A stretch of 64,000 nucleotides of DNA from Prinsepia uniflora. Lineage: Eukaryota > Streptophyta > Magnoliopsida > Rosales > Rosaceae. How positions within the stretch are numbered: position 1 is the first letter of the stretch; the number at the start of each line of letters is the position of its first letter. A program made the position numbers and the translations under genes. Below are positions 9,833 to 22,287 of the stretch, in pieces. Below the pieces are notes generated by a model that had not been told where the DNA came from, made no database searches, and saw nothing but the letters and a program-made list of their open reading frames with translations. The stretch lies in NCBI GenBank assembly GCA_032719365.1, contig CM064875.1, positions 16,107,816 to 16,171,815 on the forward strand, in the 5' to 3' direction.

Positions 9833-12800
9833 ATGCCTCCGAAACATAAGCCTCGTGCGCGACCTGGTAGTGGAACGGGTAGACGAGGGTATATGCGACC
9901 TCGTGATTGCTCTCGGAATGAGATTGACCCTGGATTGGGGGTCAGATATTAATTAGTGTACACTGTGAAATACTAACTGTTAAACACGGATTTGTGTGGG
10001 TCCCAAGAAGGAATGAGCCCAGAGGCTAGAACGGTAGCATAATTGGGCAGGTTTGACCTGGGATGAGATTATTCTCAGTGAATGTATGAGTCGAGAGTAT
10101 GATGGGATATCCCTTAGGCCTTAGTGGTCGTATCAGATGTGATTCACCAACGGAATTTGCTCGGTGATCGGGTATGCCAATGATGGCATGGATGATTGTT
10201 ATGAGATTGGACTCAAAAGGAGTCAAGATTATGAGACTCAAAGTGAGTCAGGATATTGGTTAGGACTCGAGATGAGTCATGGTAATGTATCAGGGCTCGG
10301 GATGAGCAGTAAAGGTTGAAATATAACTATCGTTTCTGACACGATCGACCCTTTGATTGAGACATGTTTGGCACCTGGGATGCCAAGGATTTGAATAGGG
10401 TGAGATACTGATGGGTTATGAATGTATGTATTGGTATTGTTTAACCCTGTTTACTAGACTTATAGAATTGGAGGGGTCGTATCAATTTCACTTAATGTTG
10501 AAGGTTCGGGCAGAGACCCGTGGTACATAGAGCATTGGACTTGGAGGATGGTCCAGTGCAGTGGGATGCCAGTTGGGTCCACTGGGTGATAAAATGTTAA
10601 GGTTAATGATGTGGGAATAGTTTTGATGATGAGTTGTCTGGTCACATCATAAAGAAAGGGTATATCGATTGATAAAGTGATATGGCACTATTGGGGTGCA
10701 ATGGAGCAAGGATTGGCTTCTGTATTGATTCTTGATGTGACAGGCGGGGGAAAAGTTGGTAGGCTTGTGATGGACCGTTGGGGGCGTGGTCAGATTGGGA
10801 CCACATGCACGAGGACCACATGCCTGAGGATTACAGTTCTTTAGCAGGAGGCCCGAGTAGCCCCTGGAGTGATGACCTCGTATGTATTTGGTAGGTCCCG
10901 GGCTATCCACTCTTTCATGTTTTGAGAATGTATATTGGACGGATACGGAGATGTCCATGATGGTTAAGGTATGGCAGTCGGTGAGCCGACTAGAGCTACG
11001 GATGTGATAAAATTGATGATATACCCTTGGTAAGGAAATTATATATGGTGAAATTGGTGAGACCTAAGGGGGGAAGGCCTATTGATGTGAGGCCACCCAG
11101 GATGACCGGTGTTGTTTGCCTAGTGGCTGACATGGAGTATTCCTGCACTTGGATGATTTGAATGTAATCCTTAGGATGGACTTATTGATGACTCAAGATA
11201 CCTCTATCGCGTATGTCGATTAGAGAGGGATATGTGGAGTCCAGGATTTCCAGAGCTTGTATTTCAGGGGGACTTGAGGATATTACCCTCTAGAATGATA
11301 TTGGACCTTACAATTGATGGATTGTTGATATGTGGTAAGCAAAGTTTGCTGGTTAGAGGTGTGGCATATGTGATTAGTATATGAGATGCCTAGTGATGGC
11401 TGATGATGTACAGATTTTGGAATATGTTTCCTGAGGTTTTTGCCAGGATGAGAGATCGAGTTTATGATGATGATCATGTCGAGTATACGAGTTGTTTCTC
11501 GGACACCTTGGTATGTGGCACCTATGGAGTCATAAGAACTGAAGGTGAAAGTACAGGACTTGGTAGACACGGGTTCATTCGGCTCAGTGTTGCCATGGGG
11601 AACCCAGTGGTGTTAAAGAGGAAAAAGGAATGATGGTCCTAGCTTACATGTTGATTATGGACAACTTAATAAAGTAACGGTATGGGATAAGTATCCCTTA
11701 TCATGAGTTAAGGATTTGTGGTTCTATTGAAAATATGTGATTATTGAGCCTATTGAGAGAGGCTAACATGGTGATGATTAACAGTCATGAGTAAAAGAGA
11801 AAAATATGCTACCCGGATTTGATGTGGCTAAGGTTAGCCAATGGTGATGCCTTTGGATGGGCAAATGGACCGATTATGTTTGTGAGTTGATGAGTCAGGT
11901 ATTCTGACCATATTTGGATGATGTATGGTACTATGATTAATGCTTGATTGGTGTACTCACATGTACAGATCGTAAATGAAAACTGAAATAGAATGATTAC
12001 AAGTGGAGAAACCGTGACTTATGTTCGATGTGACCCTTTCTGTGTGCATAGTGATCTGTCACTATGAAATTTGGGAGTTGGTGAGGTGTGCTTCGGTAGC
12101 ATGGGGCTGGAATTGCCGATGTTAGCTGAACCCTCAGGAGTTTCACTTTCCTTGCATGATTTGGGATCGACCATAGTGACCCATGGATCAAGTATGCAGA
12201 GGTCATACCTCTGGGAAGGAATGTATAAGTACTGTATTGACCATCAGGATTAAAAGTGATTGATGACTAGGAAGGTTTAATGTGTGATGAGGCGATGATC
12301 GTGATTCATTGAGATTAAGACTGCGTTGTCGGGTTAGATATTATTCACGGAGAGGCTAATAAGATAGCCGATCGAGAATTAACATGTTTGATAACGTAAG
12401 CATAGGTGAATCTTATTATTGATAGTACTCCATAGAATTGGAGTGGTACATGATGTTCGATCATTCGGACTATTATGGGTCTAACTGCAGAATCATACTT
12501 GATGTAGATGGAGTCGAGGTTAAGGAATGGATATGATTTATGATATCGTACGTATGATTGTATTGAGTGCCAAGTATTGGCAGGGGTAGGCATCAGTGAG
12601 GCCTATGATGATAAAACAACAAAAGCAAAAGTTAAATTCATTATGCTTAGTGACCCTAGAAAGGGGGTGTGGAGTGATTGACTTGATTGATGAGGAGAAT
12701 GAGTTCCCGATTTACTGGACCCTATGAGGTTATTGGCTTGGTGGCCTAGTGACATATGTGTGGTGATTTAAGCCATTGGACCATGTCATGAGTGGATGAC

Positions 12801-13040
12801 ATGTGATTGGGATGATGATACTAAGACTTGTGAGTTCTAGATTGTGTATACTCGGACGTTGAGCATGGCTCCATTTTTTCGAGTAGGCGTGGATATGACT
12901 GCCCGTGGGACAGAAGGTTATAGAGAATTGACCCGATGTTGACCCAATGACGGGGACTGAATTGTTGAGATTTCTATACGTTTGATTATGCTCTACATCT
13001 ATCATGGTACTACTGATTGGAATTTCAAGGACGAAATTCT
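9833..13040 (+). pseudogene. Decayed gag-pol of element A
   Basis: A gag-like start MPPKHKPRARPG opens at 9833 and stops after 39 codons. Motif relics then follow in the correct order. The protease C-terminal motif DDLNVILRMDLL is at 11152-11187. RT DYGQLNKVTVWDKYPL is at 11653-11700, and RT ELMSQVF-stop-PYLDD lies around 11884-11922. The RNase H end HGEANKIADRELT is at about 12339-12380. The integrase GPY motif SRFTGPYEVIG is at 12705-12737. Spacings are shorter than in the better copy at 49899-54350: about 0.37 kb between RNase H and GPY here against about 1.3 kb there. Most of the integrase core is therefore lost. Frames change between motifs. Confidence 0.75.
10210..10307 (+). repeat. Four spaced hairpins in element A core
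   Basis: GACTCaaaagGAGTC (10210-10224), GACTCaaagtGAGTC (10235-10249), GACTCgagatGAGTC (10264-10278) and GCTCgggatGAGC (10295-10307) sit 25-31 bp apart. The loop changes while the stem is kept, and the fourth has a different but still pairing stem. Confidence 0.7.
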
Positions 13041-13055
13041 TTAAGGAGGGAAGGT
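13041..13055 (+). other. Element A polypurine tract
   Basis: TTAAGGAGGGAAGGT immediately precedes the right LTR. It follows the relic of the conserved Tekay 3' end (a TTTCaaGGACGAAATTCTTT stretch). Confidence 0.85.
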
Positions 13056-15746
13056 TGTAACGATCCGGAAATTCGAAAAAGGAAAATTTGGAAAATTTGA
13101 ACGAAATGACGATTTTTCACCTGAAATTAGGTAAACAGTTGACTTTTGGTTTGAGAGGTCCAATGGACTTTGACCGATGACCGTGATGTAGTTCGGAACG
13201 TCACGAGTTCATAGACTGGTGGCACGCCCAATTCCGACATTCGAGGAGAAAGTTATGATGTTCGGAAGTTTAAGGGTAATTTGGTAAATTGGTCAAAAGG
13301 GGCCATTTGTTGACTTTTGATTGGAACCGTATTTGGACTTTCCGTAAGTACCGTTGGGTAGGTCTCGAGACGCTGAATCCGTAGACATGCGGCAAGTGTC
13401 AATCAGGGTTCATATGAAAAAAGTTATGGGTTTGAGAAAGTGAAGGGCATTTTGGTAAATTGACACATAAGGGTGAAATGGTAATTTGAGTTGGGCGGTT
13501 AAATGGCTGGGCTAAGATTTGATGATGCAACTGTTTTGGTGACTCATGTCGTTCTTTACGTGACACTTGTCCCTTGGTAAAGAAGGATTGGTGGCAAGTG
13601 AAATTGGACGGTGAGGATTGAAGCTGAGAAAATAAATAAATCGTGCATGTGTGTGTTTGAGGAAGAAAACAGAGTAAAAACCATAATTGAGCTCAAGTGA
13701 AACATTGAATTCTTGGGCTGGGTTTGTGAGGAATGAAATGGAATCGAAAGAGAAAAATGAAAGAATAGTGACGGAGGAATGATGGACTTCGAACCCAGCT
13801 ATACCCAGAAAACCATGGAACCTGAATTTACAAACCTCCATTTCCCTTTTGATTTCGGGTTTTACAAGTTAGACGCTATTGGATCAAATTGACCTTGGAT
13901 TAAGGTTATTGGGATCAAGGTGGGTCGAACCCGATTAAGAACTAAGGCAATTGGTGCCATTTTGGCCGAGAACGGACATGGTGGACTTCAGGAATTTTCA
14001 AGCTTGAGTTCGCTTAATTGGGGGTAAGTTTCGTGAAATTGATTTAAGAATCATCCTTAAACTGAGTCTGCGATACTCCCTAACTCATTAACTGAAAGCA
14101 TTGATGGATATTTGGTGAACTCAGGCGATGAACAGCCTTCGAAAGTTTGTATTAAGTTGGATTAGTTTAGGCCAACTATGGATATAATTGATTCCACAGA
14201 ACCTTAACAAGTATTAAAACGATGAGATTAGACGTTTTAATTGGTGAAAATTATGCAGAATTGATGGAGTTTGGAACGGGTTGCATCACGGGTTGCAGGA
14301 CCCATTTACCAAGCAACCGGGTCGAGAAAATGAACGGTGGCAGTTACTGTAGCAGGCGAGTGGACTCACGCTTAGCCGCTTGCGACGGCGGGTGGGGGCG
14401 CATGAGTAGGAATCCCGAGGTGAGTTCAACATGACTTTTGTCCTATTTAATGTAATGAACATTTTGGTACTGGTTTCGAGGAAATCAGACACCGTTTCGA
14501 TATTGTTTCTAGGGTCCGAAGGTTTATGTTACGTTTAAAATACGTATTTAAATTCCGGAAAAATTGGGGAAAATTATGGGAAATATATTGAGATGTTAGT
14601 GACCCTTGATAATGATTTTGGACAGGAATGAGAACTTCCGGAAATTTACGGAAAAATGTGCATCTCGGAAAGCGAGCGATATGGACGGTGTGTGAGTGAA
14701 CTTTTGTTTTCTACCCTGAATGCATGCATATATGTTTTAAATGCTTTATGATATGATTTGAAATGATTTGGCATGATTGATGATTCGATGTGATGATTTC
14801 CAGGTTTTGGGCATATTATATTTTATATGTTTTTGGGCACGATTTTCGAGAAAACCTTGACATTATTGTTTGGGTGAAGGCCGGGGATTGAGCTTGGTTT
14901 TGACTCGGATTATGAGTCGGGAAATTGATTTGATGAAATTGAAATGCTTTTGACTATCGTTTATGGATTTGCGTGATTATGATGAAATTGATGATTATGA
15001 TGGATTTGTGGAACGTGCTTTGTGAAAGCAATGTTTCGGGCAGAGGCCTTGTTGAAATGTTTTTGACTTGATTTGACTTGATTTGAGATTTTAATGGTTT
15101 TAAAATGAGATCACTGGATTTGGTGACTTTTCCACATATACCAACCTCTGTGATTTGATGGTCTCCTCCAGACGTCGTAGATCCTGGAGTAGTCATGATC
15201 CACTTCCTGGAGATGAGTAGCTCTGAGGGAGGCTCAGTCTCAGGGGTGTGAGATTATGATGATATCCTCCAGACTTCGTAGATCCTGGAAATGATATCAC
15301 CCCAGACGTAGTAGATCCTGGGGAGGTACTTGGACATGAGACACCCGAGTTTGCACGTGTTGCATTGATATCGTGACGGGTTACTTGGATATTGAGATTG
15401 GATATTGAGGATTGGTGGTATTATGATTTGTTGATATTTGTGTCCAGATACTTTATATCGTGCACTGATTTGAGAAACATGTGTTTTCTGTTGTGCACTT
15501 ATTTGAGAAACCTGAGTTTGACGGACCATGTGAAAACATGTTTTGACTTTATTGGTCCACTGTATGACTCATGTTTTATGTTATGCATGCATGTTTGTGA
15601 AACTGGAGGGTAAGAATGTATTTTGATAAATGTATTTATAAAACTTTATTTTGTCCACTCACACCCTTTCTGTTTTATTGACCCTCCAGGTCGTGACGCG
15701 ATGATCGAGCATAGTTATCTATGTCATTCATGGACGGTTCCTGTCA
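13056..15746 (+). repeat. Element A right LTR (2691 bp, with deletion)
   Basis: Starts TGTAACGATCCGG and ends GGTTCCTGTCA. It is homologous to 6987-9789 throughout but lacks about 114 bp near its end: sequence corresponding to about 9635-9748 is missing, with CGAG at both edges of the gap. The intron-like cassette at 14692-15689 is retained. Confidence 0.92.
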
Positions 15747-15751
15747 GGATA

Positions 15752-18700
15752 GTTGTCTTTCTTACCTCTTTAAGAACAATCACTTTGTTCTTATCAAATC
15801 AAAAAAATCTCTTCGTTCTTATTCTTCCAGAATGATCATCGCACGCTAGCATTAAATTTTCTAATCAATCATCAGAGATCACAAATCATCAATTCATCAG
15901 TTAGTATCAAAGTTCATCTCCACAGTCTTCAGTCTCATTTTTTTTCTAGCATTTTTCTGATTGCTTTCCCTTTTTTTCAAATTTGATGAAATTCTCTCCA
16001 TACTAAAACACCTGTTGGGGTTACTGTTTATGAATAATGGAATTCTAATTTTGCCCTTTTTTTTCTTTCATGTGTTATCAATAGTTACTTTATTTTTATA
16101 CCCTTTTATTGGATAGCTGACTTTCTTAACTCTTTAAGAACGATCTCTTTGTTCTTATCAAATAAAAAAAAATCTCTTCGTTCTTATTCTTCCAGAATGA
16201 TCATCGGACGTCGTCATTCAATTTTCTAATCAATCATCAGAGATCAGAGATCATCAATTCAACAGTTCATACCAAATATCATCTCCCCAGTCTTCAGTCT
16301 CACTTATTTTTTAGCATTTTTCTGATTGCTTTCCCTTTTTTTCAAATTTGATGAAATTCTCGATATACTAAAACGCCTGTTGGCGTTACTATTCATGAAT
16401 AATGGAATTCCGATTTTTCCCCATTTTTTTTGCTTTCCTGTGTTATCAATATTTACTTTATTCTTATACCCTTTTATTGGATAACTGTTTTTCTTACCTC
16501 TTTAAGAATGATCTCTTCTTTCATATCAAATAAAAAAAATCCCTTTGTTCTTATTCTTCAAGAATGATCATCGGACGCCACCATTCAATTTTCTAATCAA
16601 TCATAAGAGATCACAAATCATCAATTCCTCAGTTCATATCAAAGATCATCTCCTCAGTCTTCAGTCTCACTTATTTTCAAGCATTTTTCTGATTGCTTTC
16701 CCCTTTTTTCAAATTTAATGAAATTCTCTATATACTAAAACGCTTGTTGGCGTTACTGTTTATGAATAATGAAATTCTGGTTTTGCCCTTCTTTTTTTTG
16801 TATTCCTGTGTTATCAATAGTTACTTTATTCTTATACCCTTTTATTGGATAACTGTCTTTCTTACCTCTTTAAGAACGATCTCTTCGTTCTAATCAAATA
16901 AAAAAAAATCTCTTCGTTCTTATTCTTCCAGAATGATCATCGGACGCCACCATTCAATTTTCTAAACAATCATCAGAGATCACAGAACATCGATTCATCA
17001 GTTCATAACAAAAACAATCTCCTCAGTCTTCAGTCTCACTTATTTTCTAGCATTTTTCTGACTATTTTCCCTTTTTTTTTCAAATTTAATGAAATTCTCT
17101 ATATACTAAAACGTCTGTTGGCGTTACTGTTTATGAATAATGGAATTCTGATTTTTCCTTTTTTGTTTCCTTTCCTGTGTTATCAATAGTTAGTTTATTC
17201 TTATACCCTTTTATTGGATAGCTATCTTTCTTACCACTTTAAGAACGATGACTTTGTTCTTATCAAATAAAAAATATTTCTTCGTTCTTATTCTTCCAGA
17301 ATGATCATCGCACGCCACCATTCAATTTTCTAATCAATCATCAGAGATTGCAGATCATCAATTCATCAGTTCATATCAAAGATCATCTCCTTAGTCTTCA
17401 GTCTCACTTATTTTCTAGCATTTTTCTGATTGCTTTCCCTTTTTTTTCAAATTTGATGCAATTCTCTATATACTAAAATGACCGTTGGCGTTACTGTTTA
17501 TGAATAATGGAATTCCAATTTTGCCTTTTTTATGCTTTCATGTGTTACCAATAGTTACTTTATTCTTATACCCTTTTATTGGATAGTTGTCTTTCTTACC
17601 TTTTTAAGAAGAATCTCTTCGTTCTTATAAAATAAAATAAAAAATTCTTCGCTCTTATTCTTCTAGAATGATCATAGCACGCCACCATTCAATTTTCTAA
17701 TCAATCATCAGAGATCAGATATCGTTAATTCACTAGTTCATATCAAATATCATCTCCTCAGTCTTCAGTCTCACTTATTTTCTAGCATTTTTCTGATTGA
17801 TTTCCCTTTTTTTCAAATTTGATGAAATTCTCTATATACTCAAGGGCCTGTTGGCGTTACTTTTTATAAATAATGGAATTCCGATTTCGCGCTTTTTTTT
17901 TTGCTTTTCTGTGTTATCAATAGTTACTTTATTCTTATACTTTTTTATTGGATAGTTGTCTTTCTTACCTCTTTAAAAAACGATCTCTTCGTTCTTATCA
18001 AATCAAAAAAATCTCTTCGTTCTTATTCTTCCAGAATGATCATCGCACACCACCATTCAATTTTCTAATCAATCATCAGAGATAAGTGGTCGTCAATTCA
18101 TCAGTTCATATCAAAGATCATCTCCTCAGTCTTCAATCTCACTTATTTTCTAGCATTTCTCTGATTTCTTTCCCTTTTTTCCAAATTTGATGAAATTCTC
18201 TATATAGAAAAATGCATGTTGGTGTTACTGTTTATGAATAATGGAATTCTTATTTTGCCCTTTTTTTTTGCTTTCCTGGGTTATCAAAAGTTACTTTATT
18301 CTTATCTTCTTTAATTGGATAGCTGTCTTTCTTACCTCTTTAAGAACGTTCTCTTTGATCGTTCTTATCAAATCAAAAAAATCTTTTCGTTCTTATTCTT
18401 CCAGAATGATCATCGGACGCCACCATTTAGTTTTTTAATCAATCATCAGAGATCGCAGATAATCAATTCATCAGTTCATATCAAAGATCATCTCCTGAGT
18501 CTTCAGTCTCACTTATTTTCTAGTATTTTTCTAAATACTTTCCTTCTTCTTTTTTCAAATTTGATGAAATTCTCTATATACAAAAATGCTTGTTGGCGTT
18601 ACTATTCATGATTAATGGAATTCCGATTTTGCCCTTTTTTTCCTTTGATGTGTTATCTATAGTTACTTTATTCTTATACCTTTTTTATTGGATAGCTGTC

Positions 18701-21026
18701 TTTTTTACCTCTTTAAGAACGATCACTTAGTTCTTATCAAATCAAAAAAAATCTCTTCGTTCTTATTCTTCCAGAATGATCATCGCACACCACCATTCTA
18801 TTTTCTAAACAATCATCAGAGATCACAGAACATCAATTCATCAGTTCCTAACAAAGATCATGTCCTCAGTTTTCAGTCTCACTAATTTCTAGCATTTTTC
18901 TTATTGCTTTCCCTTTTTTTCAAATTTAACGAAATTCTCTAAATACTAAAACGCCTGTTGGCGTTACTGTTTATGAATAATGGAATTCTCATTTTGCCCT
19001 TTTTTTTTCTTTCATGTGTTATCAATAGTTACTTTATTCTTATACCTTTTTATTGGATAGCTTTCATTCTTACCTCTTTAAGAACGATCTCTTCGATCTT
19101 ATCAAATAAAAAAAATCTCTTCGTTCTTATTCTTCCAGAATGTTCATCGGACGCCGCCATTCAATTTTCTAATAAATCATCAGAGATCATCAATTCATAT
19201 CAAAGATCATCTCCTCAGTCTTCAATCTCACTTATTTTCTAGTATTTTTCTGATTGCTTTTTTTTTTCAAGTTTGATGAAATTCTCTATATACTAAAATG
19301 CCTATTGGTGTTACGGTTTATGAATAATAGAATTCCGATTTTTCCCTTTCTTTGCTTTCCTGTGTTATCAATAGTTACTTTATTCTTATACCCTTTTATT
19401 GGATAGCTTTCTTTCTTACCTCTTTAAGAATATCTCTTTGTTCTTATCAAATCAAAAAAATCTTTTCGTTGTTATTCTTCCAGAATGATCATCACACACC
19501 ACCATTCAATATTCTAATCAATCATCAGAGATCACAAATCATCAATTCATCAGTTAGTATCAAAGTTCATCTCCTCATTATTCAGTCTCATTTTTTTTCT
19601 AACATTTTCCTGATTTCTTTCCCTTGTTTTCAAATTTGATGAAATTCTCTACATACTAAAACGCATGTTGGCGTTACTGTTTATGAATAATGGAATTTTG
19701 ATTTTGCCCTTTTTTTTTTGTTTTCATGTGTTATCAATAGTTACTTTATTCTTATACCCTTTTATTGGATAGCTGTTTTTCTTTCCTCTTTAAGAACGAT
19801 CTCTTCATTCTTATCAAATAAAAAAAAATCTTTTCGTTCTTATTCTTCCAGAATGATCATCGGACGCCACCATTCAATTTTCAAATCAATCATCAGAGAT
19901 CAAAGATCATCAATTCATCAGTTCATATCAAAGATCATCTCCTTGGTCTTCAGTCTCACTTATTTTCTAGCATTTTTTTGATTGCTTTCCCTTTTTTTTC
20001 AAATTTGATGAAATTCTCTATATACTAAAATGCTTGTTGGCGTTACTGTTTATGAATAATGGAATTCCAATTTTGCCTTTTTTTGCTTTATTGTGTTATC
20101 AATAGTTACTTTATACTTATACCTTTTTATTTAATAGCTGCCTTTCTTACCTCTTTAAGAATGTTCCCTTCGTTCTTATCAAATCAAAAAAATCTCTTCG
20201 TTCCTATTCTTCCAGAATGATCATCGCATGCCACCATTCAATATTCTAATCAATCATCAGAGATCACAGACCATCAATTCATCAGTTCATATCAAAGATC
20301 ATCTCCTCAGTCTTCAGTCTCACTTATTTTCTAGCATTGTTCTGATTGTTTTCCCTTTTTTTCAAATTTGATGAAATTCTCTATATACTAAAACGCCTGT
20401 TGGTATTACTGTTTATGAATAATGGAATTCTTATTTTGCCTTTTTTTTTTTGCTTTCGTCTATTATCTATAGTTACTTTATTCTTATACCCTTTTTTATT
20501 GGATAGCTGTCTTTCTTACCTCTTTAAGAAGGATCTCTTTGTTCTTATCAAATAAAAAATATTTCTTCGTTCTTATTCTTCCAGAATGGTCATCGCACAC
20601 CACCATTCAATTTTCTAATCAATCATCAGAGATCGCAGATCATCAATTCATCAGTTCATATCAAAGATCATCTCCATAGTCTTCAGTCTCACTTATTTTC
20701 TAGCATTTTTCTGATTGCTTTCCCTTTTTTTCAAATTTGATGAAATTCTCTATATACTAAAACGCCTATTGGCGTTACTGTTTATGAATAATGGAATTCT
20801 GATTTTGCCTTCTTTTTTTTTCCTGTGTTATCAATAGTTACTTTATTCTTATACCCTTTTATTGGATAACTGCATTTCTTACCTCTTTAAGAACGATTTC
20901 TTTGTTCTTATCAAATCAAAAAAATCTCTTCGTTCTTATTCTTCCAGAATGATCATCGAAAGCCACCAGTCAATTTTCTAATCAATCATCAGAGATCACA
21001 GATCATCAATTCATCAGTTCATATCG
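15752..21026 (+). repeat. Satellite array, right part (about 15 monomers)
   Basis: The anchor GAATAATGG (with variants) recurs at 16032, 16397, 16764, 17135, 17502, 17868, 18236, 18610, 18975, 19322, 19685, 20054, 20417 and 20786. Periods are mostly 363-374, with one of 347. It is continuous with 4301-6986 once element A is removed: the step from 6903 to 16032 minus 8765 is 364. It stops inside a monomer at about 21026. No gene is present. Confidence 0.92.
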
Positions 21027-21180
21027 ATGTTCTTTATAGAAATAAGCATGGTTTCTTGTGGATATCTCACTTTTCTTATTGTTCTTTATATAAATAAGCA
21101 TGTACTTTTCTTATTGTTCTTTATATAAATAAGCATGTTTTCTTGTGGATATCTCACTTTTCTTACAGAATAGTTTTTCA
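21027..21180 (+). repeat. Short tandem repeats at the satellite edge
   Basis: The block ttgttctttatataaataagcatg occurs three times (about 21030, 21078 and 21113), with the phrase cttgtggatatctcacttttctta between the first and last copies. It abuts the satellite directly and may mark its original border. Confidence 0.7.
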
Positions 21181-21307
21181 GCTACTTTTCAACCTTTTGC
21201 TTAATATAATTTTTCGCAGTTTTCATTGTACTAACTATATATAATGAACAATATACGTACGAGATTTTGAAGTACTCCGCGAGACCTCGAGTTTTGTATT
21301 TCACAAA

Positions 21308-21893
21308 TGTGGAACCCAAAATCATCCGAAAATTATGGAGCTGCCACGTGGCCCGTAATTCCCAAAAATGACTAAATTGCCCCTGGCAATAACCCTGATC
21401 ATTTGAAAACACCCGCATATTAAATAATCTATTTACCAGTTAAATACGTTATTTGATCGGGTTAAAATCTCCGTAAAATATCAATATTCTCCCCGAGAAT
21501 TAATTGTCGTTATTCTTAATAATGGATAATTAATATTGATATTAAAATACAATAATTGTCATTACTATCATGATGAACCATCATTACAATTATTAAATAA
21601 TATATTTAATTAATAATATATTTTTTATTAATTCATTATTCAACCGACCAATCAGAACGCTCCAAGGCTCCCAAGAATTTCCTATAAATAGCAAGGCACA
21701 TTTCATTTCCAAGGTACGTTGATTCTTCGTTTCGAAGTATATCCCTTTCCTCTCTCAAAGCTAACTTAAGCATCGGAGTGTTCTTGGTCGAACAACCCCC
21801 CGGGTAAATCGATCGAAGCAACGATAGCTAATTGTTTGTTGTTTGCAGGAATTGTGAGGACTTTTCGCGACGAGTTCAATCTTTGATTCAACA
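21308..21893 (+). repeat. Tat-type element left LTR
   Basis: Starts TGTGGAACCCAAAATC and ends GATTCAACA, 586 bp. The right copy is 584 bp. The few differences include one short indel near 21474 and scattered substitutions, which points to a recent insertion. Confidence 0.93.
21683..21690 (+). promoter_or_regulatory. TATA box of the Tat-type element
   Basis: TATAAATA in the context TTTCCTATAAATAGCAAGG is a textbook plant TATA box. The right LTR has it at 28398-28405. Transcription should start some 30 bp downstream in the LTR, leaving a leader that runs through the primer site into the repeats. Confidence 0.75.
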
Positions 21894-21913
21894 ATTGGTG
21901 CTTTCATTGAGAG
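21894..21913 (+). other. Primer binding site region of the Tat-type element
   Basis: ATTGGTGCTTTCATTGAGAG directly follows the left LTR, at the place where the primer tRNA pairs. I did not assign a tRNA to it. Confidence 0.55.
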
Positions 21914-21933
21914 CTATTGAGTTATACTCAGAA

Positions 21934-22240
21934 GAAGCTCTCTCATTTGTTCATCGTTCATCTTTCTTCGTTCGTCGTTCATCGACATTGTTCGAAGATT
22001 TTGAACGTTGTTCATCACTCATCAAGAATTTGTTCATCGTTCATCTTTCTTCGTTCGTCATTCATCGACATTGTTCGAAGATTTTGAACGTTGTTCATCA
22101 CTCATCAAGAATTCGTTCACCGTTCATCTTTCTTCGTTCGTCGTTCATCGACATTGTTCGAAGATTTTGAACATTGTTCATCATTCATCTCCCTTCGTTC
22201 GTCGTTCATCGACATTGTTCGAAGATTCTGAACGTTGTTC
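21934..22240 (+). repeat. Leader tandem repeats before gag
   Basis: Four copies of a block around GTTCATCGACATTGTTCGAAG (near 21980, 22065, 22149 and 22210), spaced about 83, 83 and 61 bp. The blocks contain TTCGAA palindromes and many gttcat repeats, giving overlapping Ser/His/Phe-rich frames that I do not consider coding. Confidence 0.75.
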
Positions 22241-22287
22241 AAATTATCCATCAACAGCTTTCCAAATTCAAAATTCTTCGATTCGGC

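Larger units (their letters stand above)
6987..15746 (+). mobile_element. Element A: old Tekay-like LTR retrotransposon in the satellite
   Basis: Bounded by the target duplication GGATA (6982-6986 and 15747-15751). LTRs are at 6987-9789 and 13056-15746, an initiator-Met-type primer site at 9793, and a purine tract AAGGAGGGAAGG ends at 13054. The core is only about 3.27 kb and holds decayed protease, RT, RNase H and integrase pieces. It inserted within a satellite monomer, so it postdates the array. Confidence 0.93.
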
